From: Cenococcum geophilum 1.58
Lineage: Eukaryota > Ascomycota > Dothideomycetes > Gloniales > Gloniaceae
Assembly: GCA_001692895.1 (NCBI GenBank)
Contig: KV748280.1
Location: 186,001 to 250,000, forward strand
DNA length: 64,000 nt
Direction of reading: 5' to 3'
The notes below the pieces were generated by a model. The model saw only the letters and a list, made by a program, of their open reading frames with translations, did no database searches and had not been told where the DNA came from. Shown piece after piece: positions 1 through 13,762 of the stretch (positions within the stretch are counted from its first letter, which is position 1; each line of letters begins with the position of its first letter). The position numbers were made by a program, and so were the translations under genes.

Positions 1-2567
1 CTTCCACTTAATATAATATATTAAGCCATGCTCGTCCATTTGTTTATTATATATATTAAGAATCTTCTTAAATTCCCACTTGTCTGTGATATTACCGTTA
101 TTATCCCTTTTAGCTATCCTGCCTATAATATTACGATGTTCTTCTTTATTAATACGTGCTTAGCCGGGGATCTTTTTAGGGAACTAGAGGCGGACTTTTA
201 AAGTATAGAAAGACTTATTAACACGAATGTGGTTTAGGAGGTCCACTATAATAGATCCTCTATAGGTAGCTAAGACGGGCTAGGGTCTATCCCAGTTATC
301 GTCCTACTTCCTCTTAGGCCGATTAGTCTTTATATTTTTAAGGCTAACCATAACTATATCATCTTTTTTAAATATTATACCTTCGTCCCGTTTTATATTA
401 GTGTTGTCTTTATAGCGTTGCTAGAAGATGCGAGCTAGGGCCTTAAGCTGAGTTAGGATACGCTTAAAGCGGTTCGCAATGGTATTAGCTTATAGGTACT
501 CCTTCTTTACATATACGGATAGGGCTGATAGCTGGGGGCCCGCTGGTTTAACGCCCAGACGTGGGTTATAGCCATAGTTAGCGAAGAACGGTAAGATTCC
601 CGTGGTCTCGTTAACCTAATTATTTATGGCAAACTTAGTAAGGGGAAGCCAATCTACCTAGTTGTCTTAGGTGAAGCTCACGAAGGCGCGTAGGTACTTA
701 TTTATTGCTGCATTAACGATCTTAGTCTAACCATCTGTTTCGGGGTGCTATGCAGAACTAGGGCTTAGAGTTACTTTTAGGCGCTAGTTTAGGCGGCGCC
801 AGAAGTTAGAAACGAATAAGGAGCCTCTATCGGAGACGATAGTACTTAAGGCGCCGTATAACTTATAGACAGTGTAGGTAAATACTTTGATAAGCTCCTT
901 AGTGTCTAGGCTAGTGATAAGAATAAAGTGTCTTATCTTCATCAGGCGGTCAATAACAACAAAGATATATCTGTATATTTTGTCATTATAAAGGCACTTA
1001 GGCAGGTCAACGACGTAGTTAATAGAGATATCAGTCTATAGGCGGACTGGTAGTTCTAGTAGTTTTAGGAAACCGGGCGGGGCTAAGCGTGGGGTCTTTA
1101 TGCGGAAGTAGAGAGCGCAGTCTTTTATAAAGGTAGCCGTGAACTATAAAATACCTAGCCACCAATAGGTTCGGTTAAGGAGGTTTAGCGTTTTAACGCG
1201 GCCCGGGTGGCCCGTAGGGCCCGAACTGTATATACGGTATACAACTTTTAGTTAGAGTTTAGGTAAATCAGGGACAAATACTTAATTCCTATAGTAGATT
1301 AGGCCGTCAATAATCGAGCATTCGGATTTATTACAGCGGAGTAGCTTCCTAATCTGCTTAGGCCAACGGCGTGCTTTATGGCCTTCTTATTCACGTAGCG
1401 CAGCCAATATATCCCTAGCGAGTTTATTCTCCTTATAGGCGTTCTTAATAAGCTTCTTAAGGGGTTTTTGCTCAGGCTCTAGGTCCATTACTACAATAAA
1501 GTCTTTAACGCTCTAGTCTTGGGATTCGCTTAGTAGCTCTTCTAGGATAGTAGGGTCGACTTTCTTTAGTGGTAGGATAATACGGTCTTGGTATTATAGT
1601 TGTTTATTATTAGTATTAGCAGGCGCAACGCCTAAAAGGCGGCTTAGGGCGTTTAGGATTATAGCTTTAGTGCTAGGTCTATAGGTAATAACAAAGTTAA
1701 ACTGGGAGAGGAATTTAGCCCAACGGACTTAACGCTAGTTTAGTTGTTTCGTTATTATAAAGGTCTAAAGGTTCTTATAGTCCGTAATAATCTTAAATAG
1801 TTATTCGGTTCCTTATAGTTTAGGGCGCTATTCTTTTAGTGCTTTTACAATTGCTAGGAGCTCCTTGTTGTATATCTTATAGTTATATTTAGGGGCGGAG
1901 TGTTTAGCAGAGAAGAATGCGACTGGCTTAAGTTTGCCATCTTTATTAGCTTAGTAAAGCACTCCTCCTAAGGCCTAGTTTAAGGCCTCTATCTCTACTA
2001 CAGTCTTCTTTATATAGTCGTAGTACGCTAAGACCGGTGCTATAGTAAACGCTATTTTTAGGGTCTGGAACGCCTGTGTTTAATCAGGGCCCTATAACCA
2101 GCTAGTGCTCTTCTTTAGTAGTCTAGTTATGGGCTTAACTACCTTAAAATAGCCTTAGATAAATCGTTGGTAGAAGTTCGCGAAGCTAAGAAATTGCTAT
2201 AATTCCTTGACTGACGTCGGGTCTTTCTATTCTTATAGGGCTTACACCTTCTTAGGGTCCATGGTTATGCCGTTGGTCGAGATAATTAAGCTAAGGTATT
2301 TTATTTTAGTAGCATAGAACTTAGACTTATTAATATCAATCTAGAGTCTAGCGTTACTAAGTCTCTAGATAGTTTTATTTACGTATTTTGTGTGCTTAGT
2401 ACGTGTTTTTAAGAAGATAAGGATATTATTAAGGTATATAGTGCAGTAGTTATTAAGGGCGTTATGTAAAATATGGTTAATATAGTTCTAGAACATAGCG
2501 GGTGCGTTATAGAGACTAAATGGGGTAACTAGCATCTTATAGAGTCCAAACCGGGTAATGAATGCTA

Positions 2568-2718
2568 TCCCTTAGCACGGTAGCGTCCTACGATTAAGTG
2601 GTCTGTGCGCGAACACCAGAATCAAAAGTACGCGTATGGCCACGGAGCCTTGATCCTATTGATTTTATTGGCTAGCTCTTATCGATACCGGTAGGACGCG
2701 AAGTACCGTGCTAAGGGA
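2568..2718. mobile_element. 151-bp MITE with 15-bp perfect TIRs and TA target duplication
   Basis: The element has exact 15-bp terminal inverted repeats (TCCCTTAGCACGGTA at the left, its reverse complement at the right), and similarity continues inward. It is flanked by TA at 2566-2567 and 2719-2720. A TA duplication and short TIRs indicate a Tc1/mariner-type non-autonomous element. It sits in the reverse transcriptase part of Gypsy A. It still has many CpA/TpG steps while the surrounding Gypsy sequence has almost none, so it either inserted after RIP or was too short or too rare to be targeted. No coding capacity. Confidence 0.85.
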
Positions 2719-3844
2719 TAAGCCACTTATGGCCTTCCGCGATCCGGATCTGGTTAAACGCAGTAATTACGTTAAGCTTAGTAAAGTACTTAGCACTACA
2801 GAGTGCGTTAAGTGTCTCGCGGACTAGTGGCAATGGGTACCAATTCTTAATAGTAACTATATTTAGGCCTCGGTAGTCGTAGTAGATTTATATACCGCCG
2901 CCAGGTTTTATAGTAAGAAGAAGTAGCGCAGCGGCTAGTGAGGTTAATTCGCGGATAAAGCCTTTATTTAGCATCTCGTTAATCTACTTCTTTATATAGC
3001 TAAGTTTAGTAGGTAAAAGTAGTCTGTTTTTATAGTACGGGGCTTATTTTCCGGGTATAATCTTAATTTTATAGTCCCACGGTCGGTAAGGGGGTAGCTT
3101 ATCTACGTTCTTAGAGAGGAAGTATTTAATATATTCGCGGAACTCCTTTAGTAGGCGTTATAAGATGTCTTTATAGGTCAGTCCTAGTTTTCCTTTTAGG
3201 AATTTCTCAATATCTATATCGACTATTTTTCGGCATAGAAGCTCAGGTTTAGTTTTTAGATTTGTCTTAAGGAAGTTATAGAAATAAGGGGGTAGCGCTT
3301 TACGGGCTTCCTCTATTATATAGTTACCTTCCACCAGCTAGCAAAAGGACTCTTTAGATAGACTCGGTACTTCTATTAAGCCTATAGGCAGTTCTTTAAG
3401 TAGCTATCGGTGCTCTTCTTGTTTAACTAGTTCCCTTAGCTCTGCTATATAAATCCTTATTACCTTTACACCTTTTTATTTATAAAACTGGGTAAAATTA
3501 ACAGCGTAAGTGCACTTAATGTTATCTAGGTTAGGGCGTGTCTGGTCTTCCGGTGCTATGGCTAGGCTTACGCGGTTTAGTCGGCCCAAGGGGGGGAAGA
3601 TAAGGTGGCGGCCTTATATGGTACGCGCGGGAGACAGGTGTAAGGTTAAGCGTTGCGGAGAGGAGGTCTTAATTGCTCTAGTTTTGGTCTTAGTTATAAC
3701 GCTCTTAGCTGTTATACGTGCGGTCGCGTATATATATGGCAAATAACTTAGGGTTAGGTGTCTTATTAGCTAACCTAGGTTAAGCGGGTGTATATAGGGG
3801 ACTTATAGTTCTAGTAGTATTATAGTATAGGTAGAAGACAGTAG

Positions 3845-3985
3845 ATTACGGTAGAACTTGGTAGACGGTTGTAGTGGAACTTAGTAGGCAGTTACAGTAG
3901 AACTTAGTAGACAGTTACGGTGGAACTTAGTAGAAAGTTACGGTGGAACTTAGTAGATAGTTGCGGTAGAACTTAGTGGTGTTTA
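3845..3985. repeat. 23-bp minisatellite inside Gypsy A
   Basis: About six imperfect copies of a 23-bp unit of the type ACGGTGGAACTTAGTAGA plus five bases lie between the protease and gag-side parts of Gypsy A. Differences between copies are mostly transitions, as expected from RIP. Confidence 0.75.
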
Positions 3986-6504
3986 TTTTCTTAGGAATGG
4001 GGTAGTGGTCCAGTCTTCTAGGATCTCCGCTTCGTTTACTGCGTATATTAGCTTATTAGTGTTAGGTACCTCTTCTACTATTAGCTAATAGTATCTAATT
4101 ATTGGCCGTGTAATGCGTCTGCATAGTGCTACTCGGTTACAGTTAGGGATATGCTATAGAAGATAGTTGTAGGCATAGTAATTAGAGTTAAACTTAAGCT
4201 CTAGAACGGGGAAGTCTATTCTTAGGTTATACTTTTTAAGCTAGGGCATTCTAAGGATTACTAGTGTTAAGGGTAATAACTTCGTGACGTAAAAAAGCAT
4301 AGATTCTATATAGTGGCCAATTATTATTTTTGCTGTAAAGTAATGGGTAATAAAGCTAGATGGGAGTCCGTTGGTAAGGCGGAGTGGTTTTAAGACTAGG
4401 AGTCTTTTTATTATAATATTATGCTTTTTTATAAGCGAGTCTTTATCTATAAACGCTGGTGCTGTACTACCACTATTAACGAGGCTTACTGTTTTAATAA
4501 AAACTTCTAGGAGTGGGTTGCGTAATAAGGAGAGGTAGGTCTAAATAAGGATGGCATTTCTATCGTTGTTTAATATTCTAAGGTTAAGTGGTAGCTGGCT
4601 TAGAATAAAGTCTAACTAATTTAGTAGCATAGATCTAATCCTTTTATCCTCCTCCCTGTATGGTTCTAACCCTTAGAGGCGACTTAGTCTAAGGGTTAGC
4701 CTTTTAATGACTAAGTTGTGGGGCTTGGCTGGTGGCTGTGGTCTTGGCTAGTATATCCTAACATATTAGTCTCTGACGGTGTATATATACTAGGGGGTAC
4801 TTCTCTAATAATATGGCCGGTTTCACGATTGGTAGCAGTACAGAGCACTTGTCCGTAGTTTGTGTACGGGACTATTGGCTGGGGCTATATTAGGGAGGGA
4901 AATCGCGGGGGTAGGTATCTGTGTCCGAATCTACGTCCTCGTCCCCGGTTACCGCCTTAATTACTATCCCCTCTGCTAAAAAATCTGCCGCGGCTAGGAG
5001 GGGGTTAGCGCGGTGGCATTGGAAGGGGGTTTAGGTTTATTTAGGGGTCGTAAGCATCTTTCTAGTAGCTAGATTAACCACATGCTATACAGAGTCTGTT
5101 GTTTATATAATATCTTTAGACGTCGTTAGGGAGGCTACTACTACCGCTACCGAATTTAATGGCGTTAAGGTCTATTAGGTCATTCTATAGTACTAGTGCT
5201 AAGGTATTATTGTTAGGTAATATAGGTCGATATCCGCCAGCGGTGTTTGGCTTAGCGGTATTTAGCTTAGTGTAGTGGGCATAGTTCTATAGGTTGTAAG
5301 CAAACACGTCTATTTGCTTACTCCAGCCCTTATAGTTAGCATTATCAATCTTACGGCTAAGGGTAAGGGCTAGGTCCTTTATTTTAGGGGAAATATTCCT
5401 CCTAAGTAAATCTACCTTTTATTCCTTAGTCTTATTTGCTTTAATTATTAACTTATTAAGCTCTACTTTCCAAGACTAGTAGTTACGCTCGCCTTGGTAT
5501 AAAGTATCCAACTTATTTTTAGCCGCTTGGGTTATATCTATGGTCTTATAATATCTTCTTATATATATAAATATGGACTCTTAGTTAGAAAAGGACCATT
5601 TGCTTAGGTTATTTGGGTATATACGTAGTATATTAAGGCTATATTTGATATAGTTATAGGCCTTATTTATTAGCATGTCTAATATATAGAGGACTTCGTT
5701 TATTAGGGTTTTAAAGCAACTTATATCCCTTCGGAAAACGCCTTAGATTTTTATTTCCTATATTTTAAATTTTTCTTACTTTTTAATTAGTAATCCCTTG
5801 CCGTTAAATAGGGTTAAATCTTTTACTTTACGCTTTTTTCTACGGGGCTTAGCTAGAGGAGGGGAGCTAGTTATAGGGTTTGTGTTCTTATTGGTAATGG
5901 CTTAAGTAAGTATAGCAATCTGAGAGCTTAGACTTTATATGGTCTCAGTATATGCGAAAGCTTACTATTTATATTATTATATACGTAGTTTAAGCGTTAT
6001 AAGGGAGTTAATTCTATACTAAGCTTCTTTAAGTTGGGACTTTATAGTCCAACCTTTATTATAGACCGTTTGGAGACCGCTCTTAATACTAGTTAAAAAG
6101 GTTATATATATAGAGAAGTGCTAGAAGGTTTCTACTATATTAAGGTCCTTAGGGTACTTAGGACCATTCCTAATCGCCCAGGCAATATTAGTGTGGGTGG
6201 TATTAAAGAGGCGGGCAAGTGCTTCGCGTGTGTTCGTTAACGGGGTATTATTTATATTTTAGTCACCCATTTTGAGGGATCTAGGTGGGGTAATTGAAAT
6301 CTTGTAAGGCTAACTATAATATTAAGGTTATTAAGACTGTCTGGGACTATACTGAGGCTATACTAAGGTTATGCTAAGACTGTGGTATGGTGTTATTGGT
6401 CGCGCCAGGTCGCGATTATACTGGGAAAAACAGAGACTATAGATGGGGGCTGTAAACTAGGACGATAAAGATCGCGACGGGGCGCAAGAGGAGATACCAC
6501 AAAC

Positions 6505-6689
6505 TGTTACGGTGCTGCAATAAAGTAGACTAAATAACTATGTTGTGGTATAAAGAGGAGAAGAAGGTAAAAGGGGGTATTATATACAGATAGTAGGGCC
6601 AGCCGCTAAGGCGCTAGTGGTGGGCCAGCTAACGGTAGGAAACAGTACGAGATAGTATGAACAGTATGCGACAGGTTAGTGCCGTGATA
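6505..6689 (-). repeat. 5' LTR of Gypsy A (about 185 bp)
   Basis: The segment is bounded by short inverted ends: TGTTACGGTGCTG on the + strand at the low end and a CCGTGATA-type end at 6689. It lies directly upstream of the gag start and abuts outer Gypsy B sequence at 6690. Its partner LTR is outside the window, so the limits rest on the terminal inverted repeat and on the homology break with B. Confidence 0.7.
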
Positions 6690-7617
6690 TATAGGGAGCT
6701 TAATAATAAAGTTAATTAAGATATCCTTCTATCTTTAGTCTGGAATAAGTAGTAGCTTTAGAAAGCTATTATATATCTTATATAAAGCCTTAGCTTATTA
6801 GCAGGTATAGCAGCTAAAGATGTATCTTTATATCGTATTATATATATTTAGCTAGTAATATTCTTATTAGAGTAGTTCTAGGGTTTTTCCTTAGCCTAGG
6901 TAACTAGCTACTAGTAGGTTATATATATGTTTAAGGAGCTTAAGCTTAAGCTTGTTATAGTTAGGTATAACTAAGTAGCTCCTATAGTATAAGCGGTCTC
7001 TATAAGCTTTATATTTACTTAAAGAAATTCTTTTAAAGTATCTAATACTACCTTAGATTAGCTTAAGCGTCTCTTAGATAAACTTATTATTTGGGTATTT
7101 ATTAACTATTAACTATTTAATTAATTAATTAGTTATTTTAAGGACGTATATTATAACGTCTTTAATAGGAGGGTTAAATAGCTTAGGGCGAAGTAGGGTT
7201 AATTATAGTAGGTATACGCTTTTTTTTATATTAGTATATCTTGTAAACGTTGGGTTAAGGTATTAGGTTTTTAACCTTAAACGCCTAAGCAGTATATAAT
7301 TAAGAATTAGAAATAAAATAAATATTCTAACTAGTACGCTTAATAATAACTTAGCTATTTTATAGTTATAAAGTACTATAGATTCTTATAGTTATTAAAG
7401 ACCTTATTTAGAAATATGGCGCCTTCTAGTTTAGGTTACCATTATTTAAAATATCTAATAATAGCTAATAATTCCTTATTATAGATCTTGTAGTTATATT
7501 TAGCTAAACTTATTTATTTTAAGAGATATACTATAGGGTACAGTACTTTTTCCTTATTATACTAAAACAGAATGCCTCTAGTAATATAGTTAGATAAATT
7601 AGCTTCTATAACACTCT

Positions 7618-7954
7618 TATTACAGGACACCTCTATAACACCTTATACACATCCACCTAGTTCTACTAACGCAGCAAGAAGAGACTAACCGCGAGACAGC
7701 AATCTGCCGCATTCTGCTATATTTTGTTAAGTCTACTAAATCCTACTAAGTTCTGCTAGGACCGCTACTTAAATCCTACTCTGCTCTATATATATATTAA
7801 CTAAGCAACTAAACTAATAATATATACTCTTTCTTCCCGTTTCCTTACTTTCTTTCCTTATATAACGTCTTAATTTTATTATATAGTTTATATATATAGC
7901 TTAATAATATCTACTTCGTTATATATTATTATTGCTTATACTTACTCTATAATA
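7618..7954 (+). repeat. 5' LTR of inner Gypsy B
   Basis: A 337-bp LTR paired with 13,404-13,762. The preceding five bases are ACTCT, matching those after the 3' LTR. It is more AT-shifted than the 3' LTR. Confidence 0.9.
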
Positions 7955-8522
7955 CTACGTTGCGTTAACCTTATATACTACCCTTTAAAATATAGAATAA
8001 CCCTAAAACCCCTATAATAGCCGCTAGTATTATATCTATATTCTAAAAATAATTAGTAAAGATATAGAAGTCTTTTATAAACGCCCTTATATAAAATTAA
8101 GCTACCTTAACTTAATAATAAGCTAAATAAGATACACGATACTAGTAATTAATTAAGGAACTCTAAGAAGAAGTCTATACCCTTAAGGTGCCTATACTAG
8201 GGCCCTAAGACTAAACGCTATCTTTAAAGATAAATATATAGAATAAGAGTCCTAAACTTATAGTAGTTATTTACCCTAAACTAACTACTATATTATAATA
8301 ATCTAAATAACTACTAGACCTTCTAATATTTACTAGCAAATAATAAAAACTCTAATTATTTTTAAGCTAGCTTAAAAATAAACTAACTAGTAATACTAAT
8401 TGCTACTTAACTAAAGTTAACTAACTTTGCTACGCCCTAAGTTAACTAAGAGGAAATATAGCTAATCTTATTAAACCTTTATAACTAAACTTAGTATAAA
8501 GTTTAATTGTACTTCTTAAAGC

Positions 8523-8727
8523 TGTTACGGCACTGATGTGCGTAACCGGATAGGGCCTAGTTAGGGGGGTTCGCTTAAGGGCTTGGCTCTATATATATAG
8601 ACGTGTTCTTTCCACGACCTTCTTTTACTCCTCATCTTGATATCCGAGTCTATAGATATTCCAATTGTATAGGCTTACATACGTCCTAGACGGCGCTTGT
8701 GCCTCGATTGACTAAGTCGCTGTGACA
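8523..8727 (+). repeat. Solo LTR (205 bp) inserted in the gag part of inner Gypsy B
   Basis: The segment starts TGTTACGG, ends CTGTGACA and is flanked by a perfect 5-bp duplication AAAGC (8518-8522 and 8728-8732). Outer Gypsy B (about 22,000-22,050) has the uninterrupted site, which confirms the insertion. No internal region remains, so it is a solo LTR from LTR-LTR recombination. Its 3' half (TTGACTAAGTCGCT and flanking motifs) resembles the LTR of the Gypsy E fragment at 52,603-52,818. It is only lightly RIPped. Confidence 0.85.
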
Positions 8728-11700
8728 AAAGCTATATATAGTAACCTAAACCACTAAGCCACTACTTAAAGGTAGATAAATTATATAGCTTAAAAAATAA
8801 AAAGCTTTCTAATATACTTCTTTAAATTTAACTATTACGTAAAAAAATACGCTAGAACAACTCTGTACTAATTAATAGCCTTATTAAATCCCTAAGCCCT
8901 AAACTAAAAACCTTCCTAATTAGCGTAGACCTACTAAAAGCTTTTAATGCCTTTATAAACGTTATTAATAAATGGTATAATAATATACTATACCTAACAC
9001 CGAAGCCTACTCCTTAATACAATATAACAGCTCTATAAATATCTACTAAGTTATTATCTCAGCTTAAGCACCCTAATGCTATAGATAATAATACTAGGAC
9101 CCTAGGATATATACTACTAGGGTCCTTTAAATAAGAATGACGCACTAAGCTAGGCCTTTACTTTAAATATAGAAATAACTCCTATCTCTCTAACTACTGC
9201 TCCACCTCTTTCTAAAAAGATCTATAAATAGTTAATGCTACTAGTTATTTACCGCCTTAATCCTTTAGTTATTACCCCTAATCTTTACCCAGTTCTAGCC
9301 CTATATTTAGTAAATACCACTTATAAAAATAAAGCTATAACTAACGCGCTATAAAAACTCCTTTTTAATTACCTCTAAGAGGAAGATCCTAGAGCTAAGT
9401 TACTCTCTAAAATAGCGCTGCCTTAGGATCTTATTAAATACTTTAGATATTATAAACTCTAACTCTTAGGATTGTAGCATAATAGTTAACTATTATTTTT
9501 AATAGAATAATTAATAGGTTAATACTTAAGTCCTAATTAATATAAATGCTAGTAGTATAGGATTTATTAATAACATCTTTATATAAGATAATAGTTTTAC
9601 TCTAACCCCCCTTAACCAGCATATTAATATATTTAGATTTAATGGTAGACGGACTATCTTAGGCTATATTACCTATATAGCGACCCTAAAACTCTAATAC
9701 CTAAACTATAAAGAATTAATTAAGCTCTTTATAACTACCCTAGGTTACGTAATAATTTTTAAATAACCCTAGATAAAGCTATATAAAGTAACTATTAATT
9801 AAAACAATTTTAAGCTTCTATTTACCGCCTCCTATTATAAGCAAAAGTGCCTTATAACTTACTACTTGGACCCTAAACTAAAATTTAAAAAATCTACTAG
9901 GATCTACTAGTCTAAAATTTCCACTAATGTCTACCCTATACCTAAAAAGTCTACCTAATTCTACTACCCTAAGAATTCTACCAAATTCTACTAATATAAG
10001 ATTTCCGCTAATGTCTACTAAGGACCTAAAAATTATACTAAACTATATAAACCGACTTTAACTACTATACCGCCCCAAACTAAGTAGAAGCTTAAGCTTA
10101 ATATATAAAGGTACTAGAAGAACTGGTATTCTACTATAAAAAGGATACTTAAAGAACCTAAACCTAAATCTAATACTAAACCCAAACCTAAATCTAATAC
10201 TAACTTTATATTTAATACTAAACCTAAACCTAAATAAGAGACTATATAAGAAACTAAGAATAATCTAAGCTTATTTAATACCTTAGATATTTATATAATT
10301 AGAGCTACCCTATTAGTATAACTTGCTAAAAAACCTAAATATATAATCTTTACTGTTATAATAGCCAATATTAAAAAGGCCTTAACACTAAAGAAGCATA
10401 CTAACCCTGCTATAAAAGTGCTAATATACTACTATAAGCATCTAAAAGTATTTTTTATAAAAGGAAGCCAATAAATTAGTAGAGTACTAACTATATAACT
10501 ATAAGATTATACTTAAAGAAGGAAAAGAGCTGGGATTTGGACCCCTATATAAAATGTTTTAAAATAAACTCTAAGTGCTACGGAAGTACTTAGATAAATA
10601 CCTTAGTAAAGGATTTATTAAAGCAAGCTCTTCGCCTATAGCTATAGCTATAATCTTTATTAAGAAACCTAGTGGTGGTTTATGCTTTTATATAGACTAC
10701 CAAGCTCTTAACGCTATTACTATTAAGAATTAATACCTACTCCCGTTAATTTAAATAACATTAAACCAACTAAGTAAGGCTTTCTACTATATAAAACTTA
10801 ACCTTATCTATGTATTTAACCGCCTCCGTATTATAAAAGAAGATAAATAGCTTACTATATTCCGCACTAGATATAGACTATTTAAATACTTAGTAATGCC
10901 ATTTAGCCTTATAAATGCCCCAAGTTTATTTTAATACTTTATAAATAATACCCTATAATCTTACCTAGACGTTTTCTATACTGCTTATATTAATAATATC
11001 TTAGTATATAGTAATAACCTAGCTAAATATAAAAAATACGTTAATCTTGTTTTAAAAGCCCTATATAGAGCTAGCCTATAATTAGATATAGATAAATGCA
11101 AGTTCTATAAAATAGAAGTCCTATATCTTAGACTTATTATTTCTATAGATAGTATATAAATGGACCTAAAGAAGATTAAAGTAATTATAAACTGGTAAGA
11201 ACCTAAGAATATTAAAAATGTAAGAGCCTTTATAGGATTTACTAACTTCTACTAATAGTTTATTAATAACTTCTCCGCCTTAGTTTTACCCCTTATAGCT
11301 TTAACCTAAAAGGATAAAGCCTTTATCTTTAATAAAGAATGTAAGAAGGCCTTTACCTATCTAAAAGTTATATTTACTACTGCACCTATACTCTAATACT
11401 TTAACCTAAACTAAAAGAGTGTTATAGAGGCTAACTTATCTAACTACGTTACTAGAGGTATTCTGTCCTAGTATAATAAGGAAGGAATACTATATCCTAT
11501 AGCATACTTCTTAAAATAATTAAATTTAGCTAAATATAACTATAAGATCTATAATAAGGAATTATTGGCTATTATTAGATATTTTAAATAATAGTAACTC
11601 AAACTAGAAGGCGCTGGATTTCCAATTAAGGTCCTTAGCAATTATAAGAATTTATAGTACTTTACGACTATAAAACAGTTAAGTTATTATTAGGCCCGCT

Positions 11701-13403
11701 AGGTAGAATATCTATCTTATTTCTAATTCTTAATTATATACCGCCTAGGCATTTAAGGTTAGAAACCTAATACCCTAACCTAATGTTTATAAGATATACC
11801 AGTATAAGAAAAAGTGCGTGCCTACTATAATTAAACCCTACTTCGCCCCAAACTATTTAACCCTTTTATTAAAAATATTATAATACACGTCCTTAAAATA
11901 ACTATTTAATTAATTAAATGGATAATAGTTAATAAATACCTAAATAACAAGTTTATCTAAGATGGCGTTAGACGCTTTAAAAGGATTTCTCTAAGTAAAT
12001 ACGAAGCCTATAGAGACCGTTTATACTATTAGAACCGCCTAGTAGTACCTAATTACAACAAACTTAAGCTTAAGCTTCTTAAATATATATATAATCTACT
12101 AGTAGCCGGTTACCTAGGCTGAGGAAAAACCCTAGAACTGCTTTAATAAGAATACTATTAGCTAAACATGTATAATATAATACAAAGATATATCTCTAGC
12201 TACTATATCTGCTGACAAGCTAAAGCTTTATATAAGACATATAACGGCTTTCTAAAGCCACTGCTTGTTCTAGACTAAAAATAGAAGGATATCTTAATTA
12301 ACTTTGTTATTAAGCTCCCTATAAGTAAAGGCTATATAAATATTATAGTAGTTATAGACTAATTATCTAAGATAAGACACTTAATTGCCTACCCTAATAT
12401 ATTAACACCTGCTATTGCCTAACTGTTCCTAGATTACATATAGAAACTTTATAAACTCCCTAAAATAATTTATCTCTAATAAAGGCAGCTAGTTTATCTC
12501 TATATTTTAAAAAGAACTAACTACCTAACTCCGTATTAAAGCACTATTATCTATAGTATACTACCTAGAGATAGATAGTTAAATGAAATATATAAATGCT
12601 ATAATAGAATAATATATTCGGATATATATATTATATTTATAAGATAACTAAATAGACTAGCTTATATTCACCAAGTATATAATAAATAACTCCGTCTTAG
12701 AAACCATAAAGATCTCCCTATTTCTGGCTAACTACAGCTAGCATCTATAAATGGGTTTTAAACACTTTAGTAATGTTCCTTACCCCGCTTATTAGGCCTT
12801 ATAAGTTATAAAAGTAAATAAATTTATAAAGAAGATGGAAGAACTATAAGAGTTTCTTACTAATAAAATAATATAGGCCTAATTGGTCTATAAAGCCGCA
12901 GTAAATAAGAACTAAACCCTAGCACTGGCCTATTAAGTAAGTAACTTTATTTAGCTAGATATAAGAAATCTAAACACAAAATAACCTACTAGGAAACTTA
13001 ATTAGAAGAACCCTGGCCCTTATAAGGTTAAAAAGGTTGTCTTTCCTTATACCTACTAACTAAAGCTCCCTAATATAGTTAAAATCCACCCTGTATTCTA
13101 TACGTCAGTCCTCTGCCCTACTGCCCCTATATTAGACGCCCTGCCTAGATAGGTTTAGGACCCTCCTCTACTAGTTAAGGTAAATGGTAAGAATGAGTAC
13201 TTTATTAAAAAAGTTAATAATATTAAGTATAACAAACAGAAATGTAAATATATATACCTTATAAAATAGAAAGGTTTTACTAAACCCTTATAGGAACCCG
13301 TTAACTCTATAGGACTTATATAAGCCGTAAAAGACTTTTATAAACTCTACCTAGAACTACTATAGCCCTATCTCGCAGAAGCTTAAGTTTAAAGGGGGGG
13401 TAC

Positions 13404-13762
13404 TATTATGGGACACCTCTATAACACTTTACACACGTTTACCTGTTTCCACCAACGTAGCAAAAAGAGACTAACCGCGAGACGGCAATGTGATAGTAAT
13501 CTGCCAGTAATCTGCCGCATTCTGCTATATTCTGCCAAGTTTACTAAATCCTACTAAGTTCTACTAGGACCGCTACTTAAATCCTACTCTACTCTATATA
13601 TATATCAACTAAGCAACCAAACCAATAATATATACCCTTTCTTCCTGTTTCCTTACTTTCTTTCCTTACGTAACATCTTAATTCTATTACATAGTTTATA
13701 TACATAGCTTAATAATATCTACTTTATTATATATTATTATCGCTTATACTCACTCCGTAACA
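13404..13762 (+). repeat. 3' LTR of inner Gypsy B
   Basis: A 359-bp LTR following a G-rich polypurine tract. It is about 22 bp longer than the 5' LTR because a short stretch around GTAATCTGCCAGTAATCTGCC is expanded. It ends ...CGTAACA and is followed by the target duplication ACTCT. It keeps more CpA steps than its partner. Confidence 0.9.

Larger units (their letters stand above)
1..6689 (-). mobile_element. Gypsy A: chromodomain-type Ty3/Gypsy LTR retrotransposon, cut by the left window edge
   Basis: Reading leftward from the LTR at 6505-6689, the parts come in Ty3/Gypsy order: gag (starting near 6270), a spacer with a short minisatellite, protease (about 3100-3700), reverse transcriptase (about 2060-3010), RNase H (about 1480-2010), integrase (about 300-1450) and the start of a chromodomain (about 1-110). 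The RT template-contact block is readable near 2880-2940, and an integrase block of the form PFFANYGYNPRLG is readable near 560-610. The chromodomain beginning (WEFKKIL, then YYIKWK) marks it as a chromovirus. It is broken by dozens of RIP-type stops and is not functional. The 3' end and second LTR lie outside the window. It interrupts outer Gypsy B at 6689/6690 and is itself interrupted by a MITE at 2568-2718. Confidence 0.85.
7618..13762 (+). mobile_element. Gypsy B inner copy: full-length LTR retrotransposon, RIP-degraded
   Basis: This is a 6.1-kb element with two LTRs (7618-7954 and 13,404-13,762) and a perfect 5-bp target duplication ACTCT (7613-7617 and 13,763-13,767). A polypurine tract (AAAGGGGGGG, 13,391-13,400) directly precedes the 3' LTR. 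Between them are gag (about 8000-10,080), a protease region, RT (about 10,560-11,230), RNase H (about 11,240-11,640) and integrase (about 11,690-12,970), all on the + strand. It looks structurally whole apart from a solo LTR at 8523-8727, but dozens of RIP stops leave no usable frame. It lies inside the RNase H region of another copy of its own family in the opposite orientation. Confidence 0.92.

Noticed and set aside
3510-3746. Open frame of 78 codons on +
   Set aside because: It lies antisense to the protease-side region of Gypsy A and shows no similarity to a known protein.
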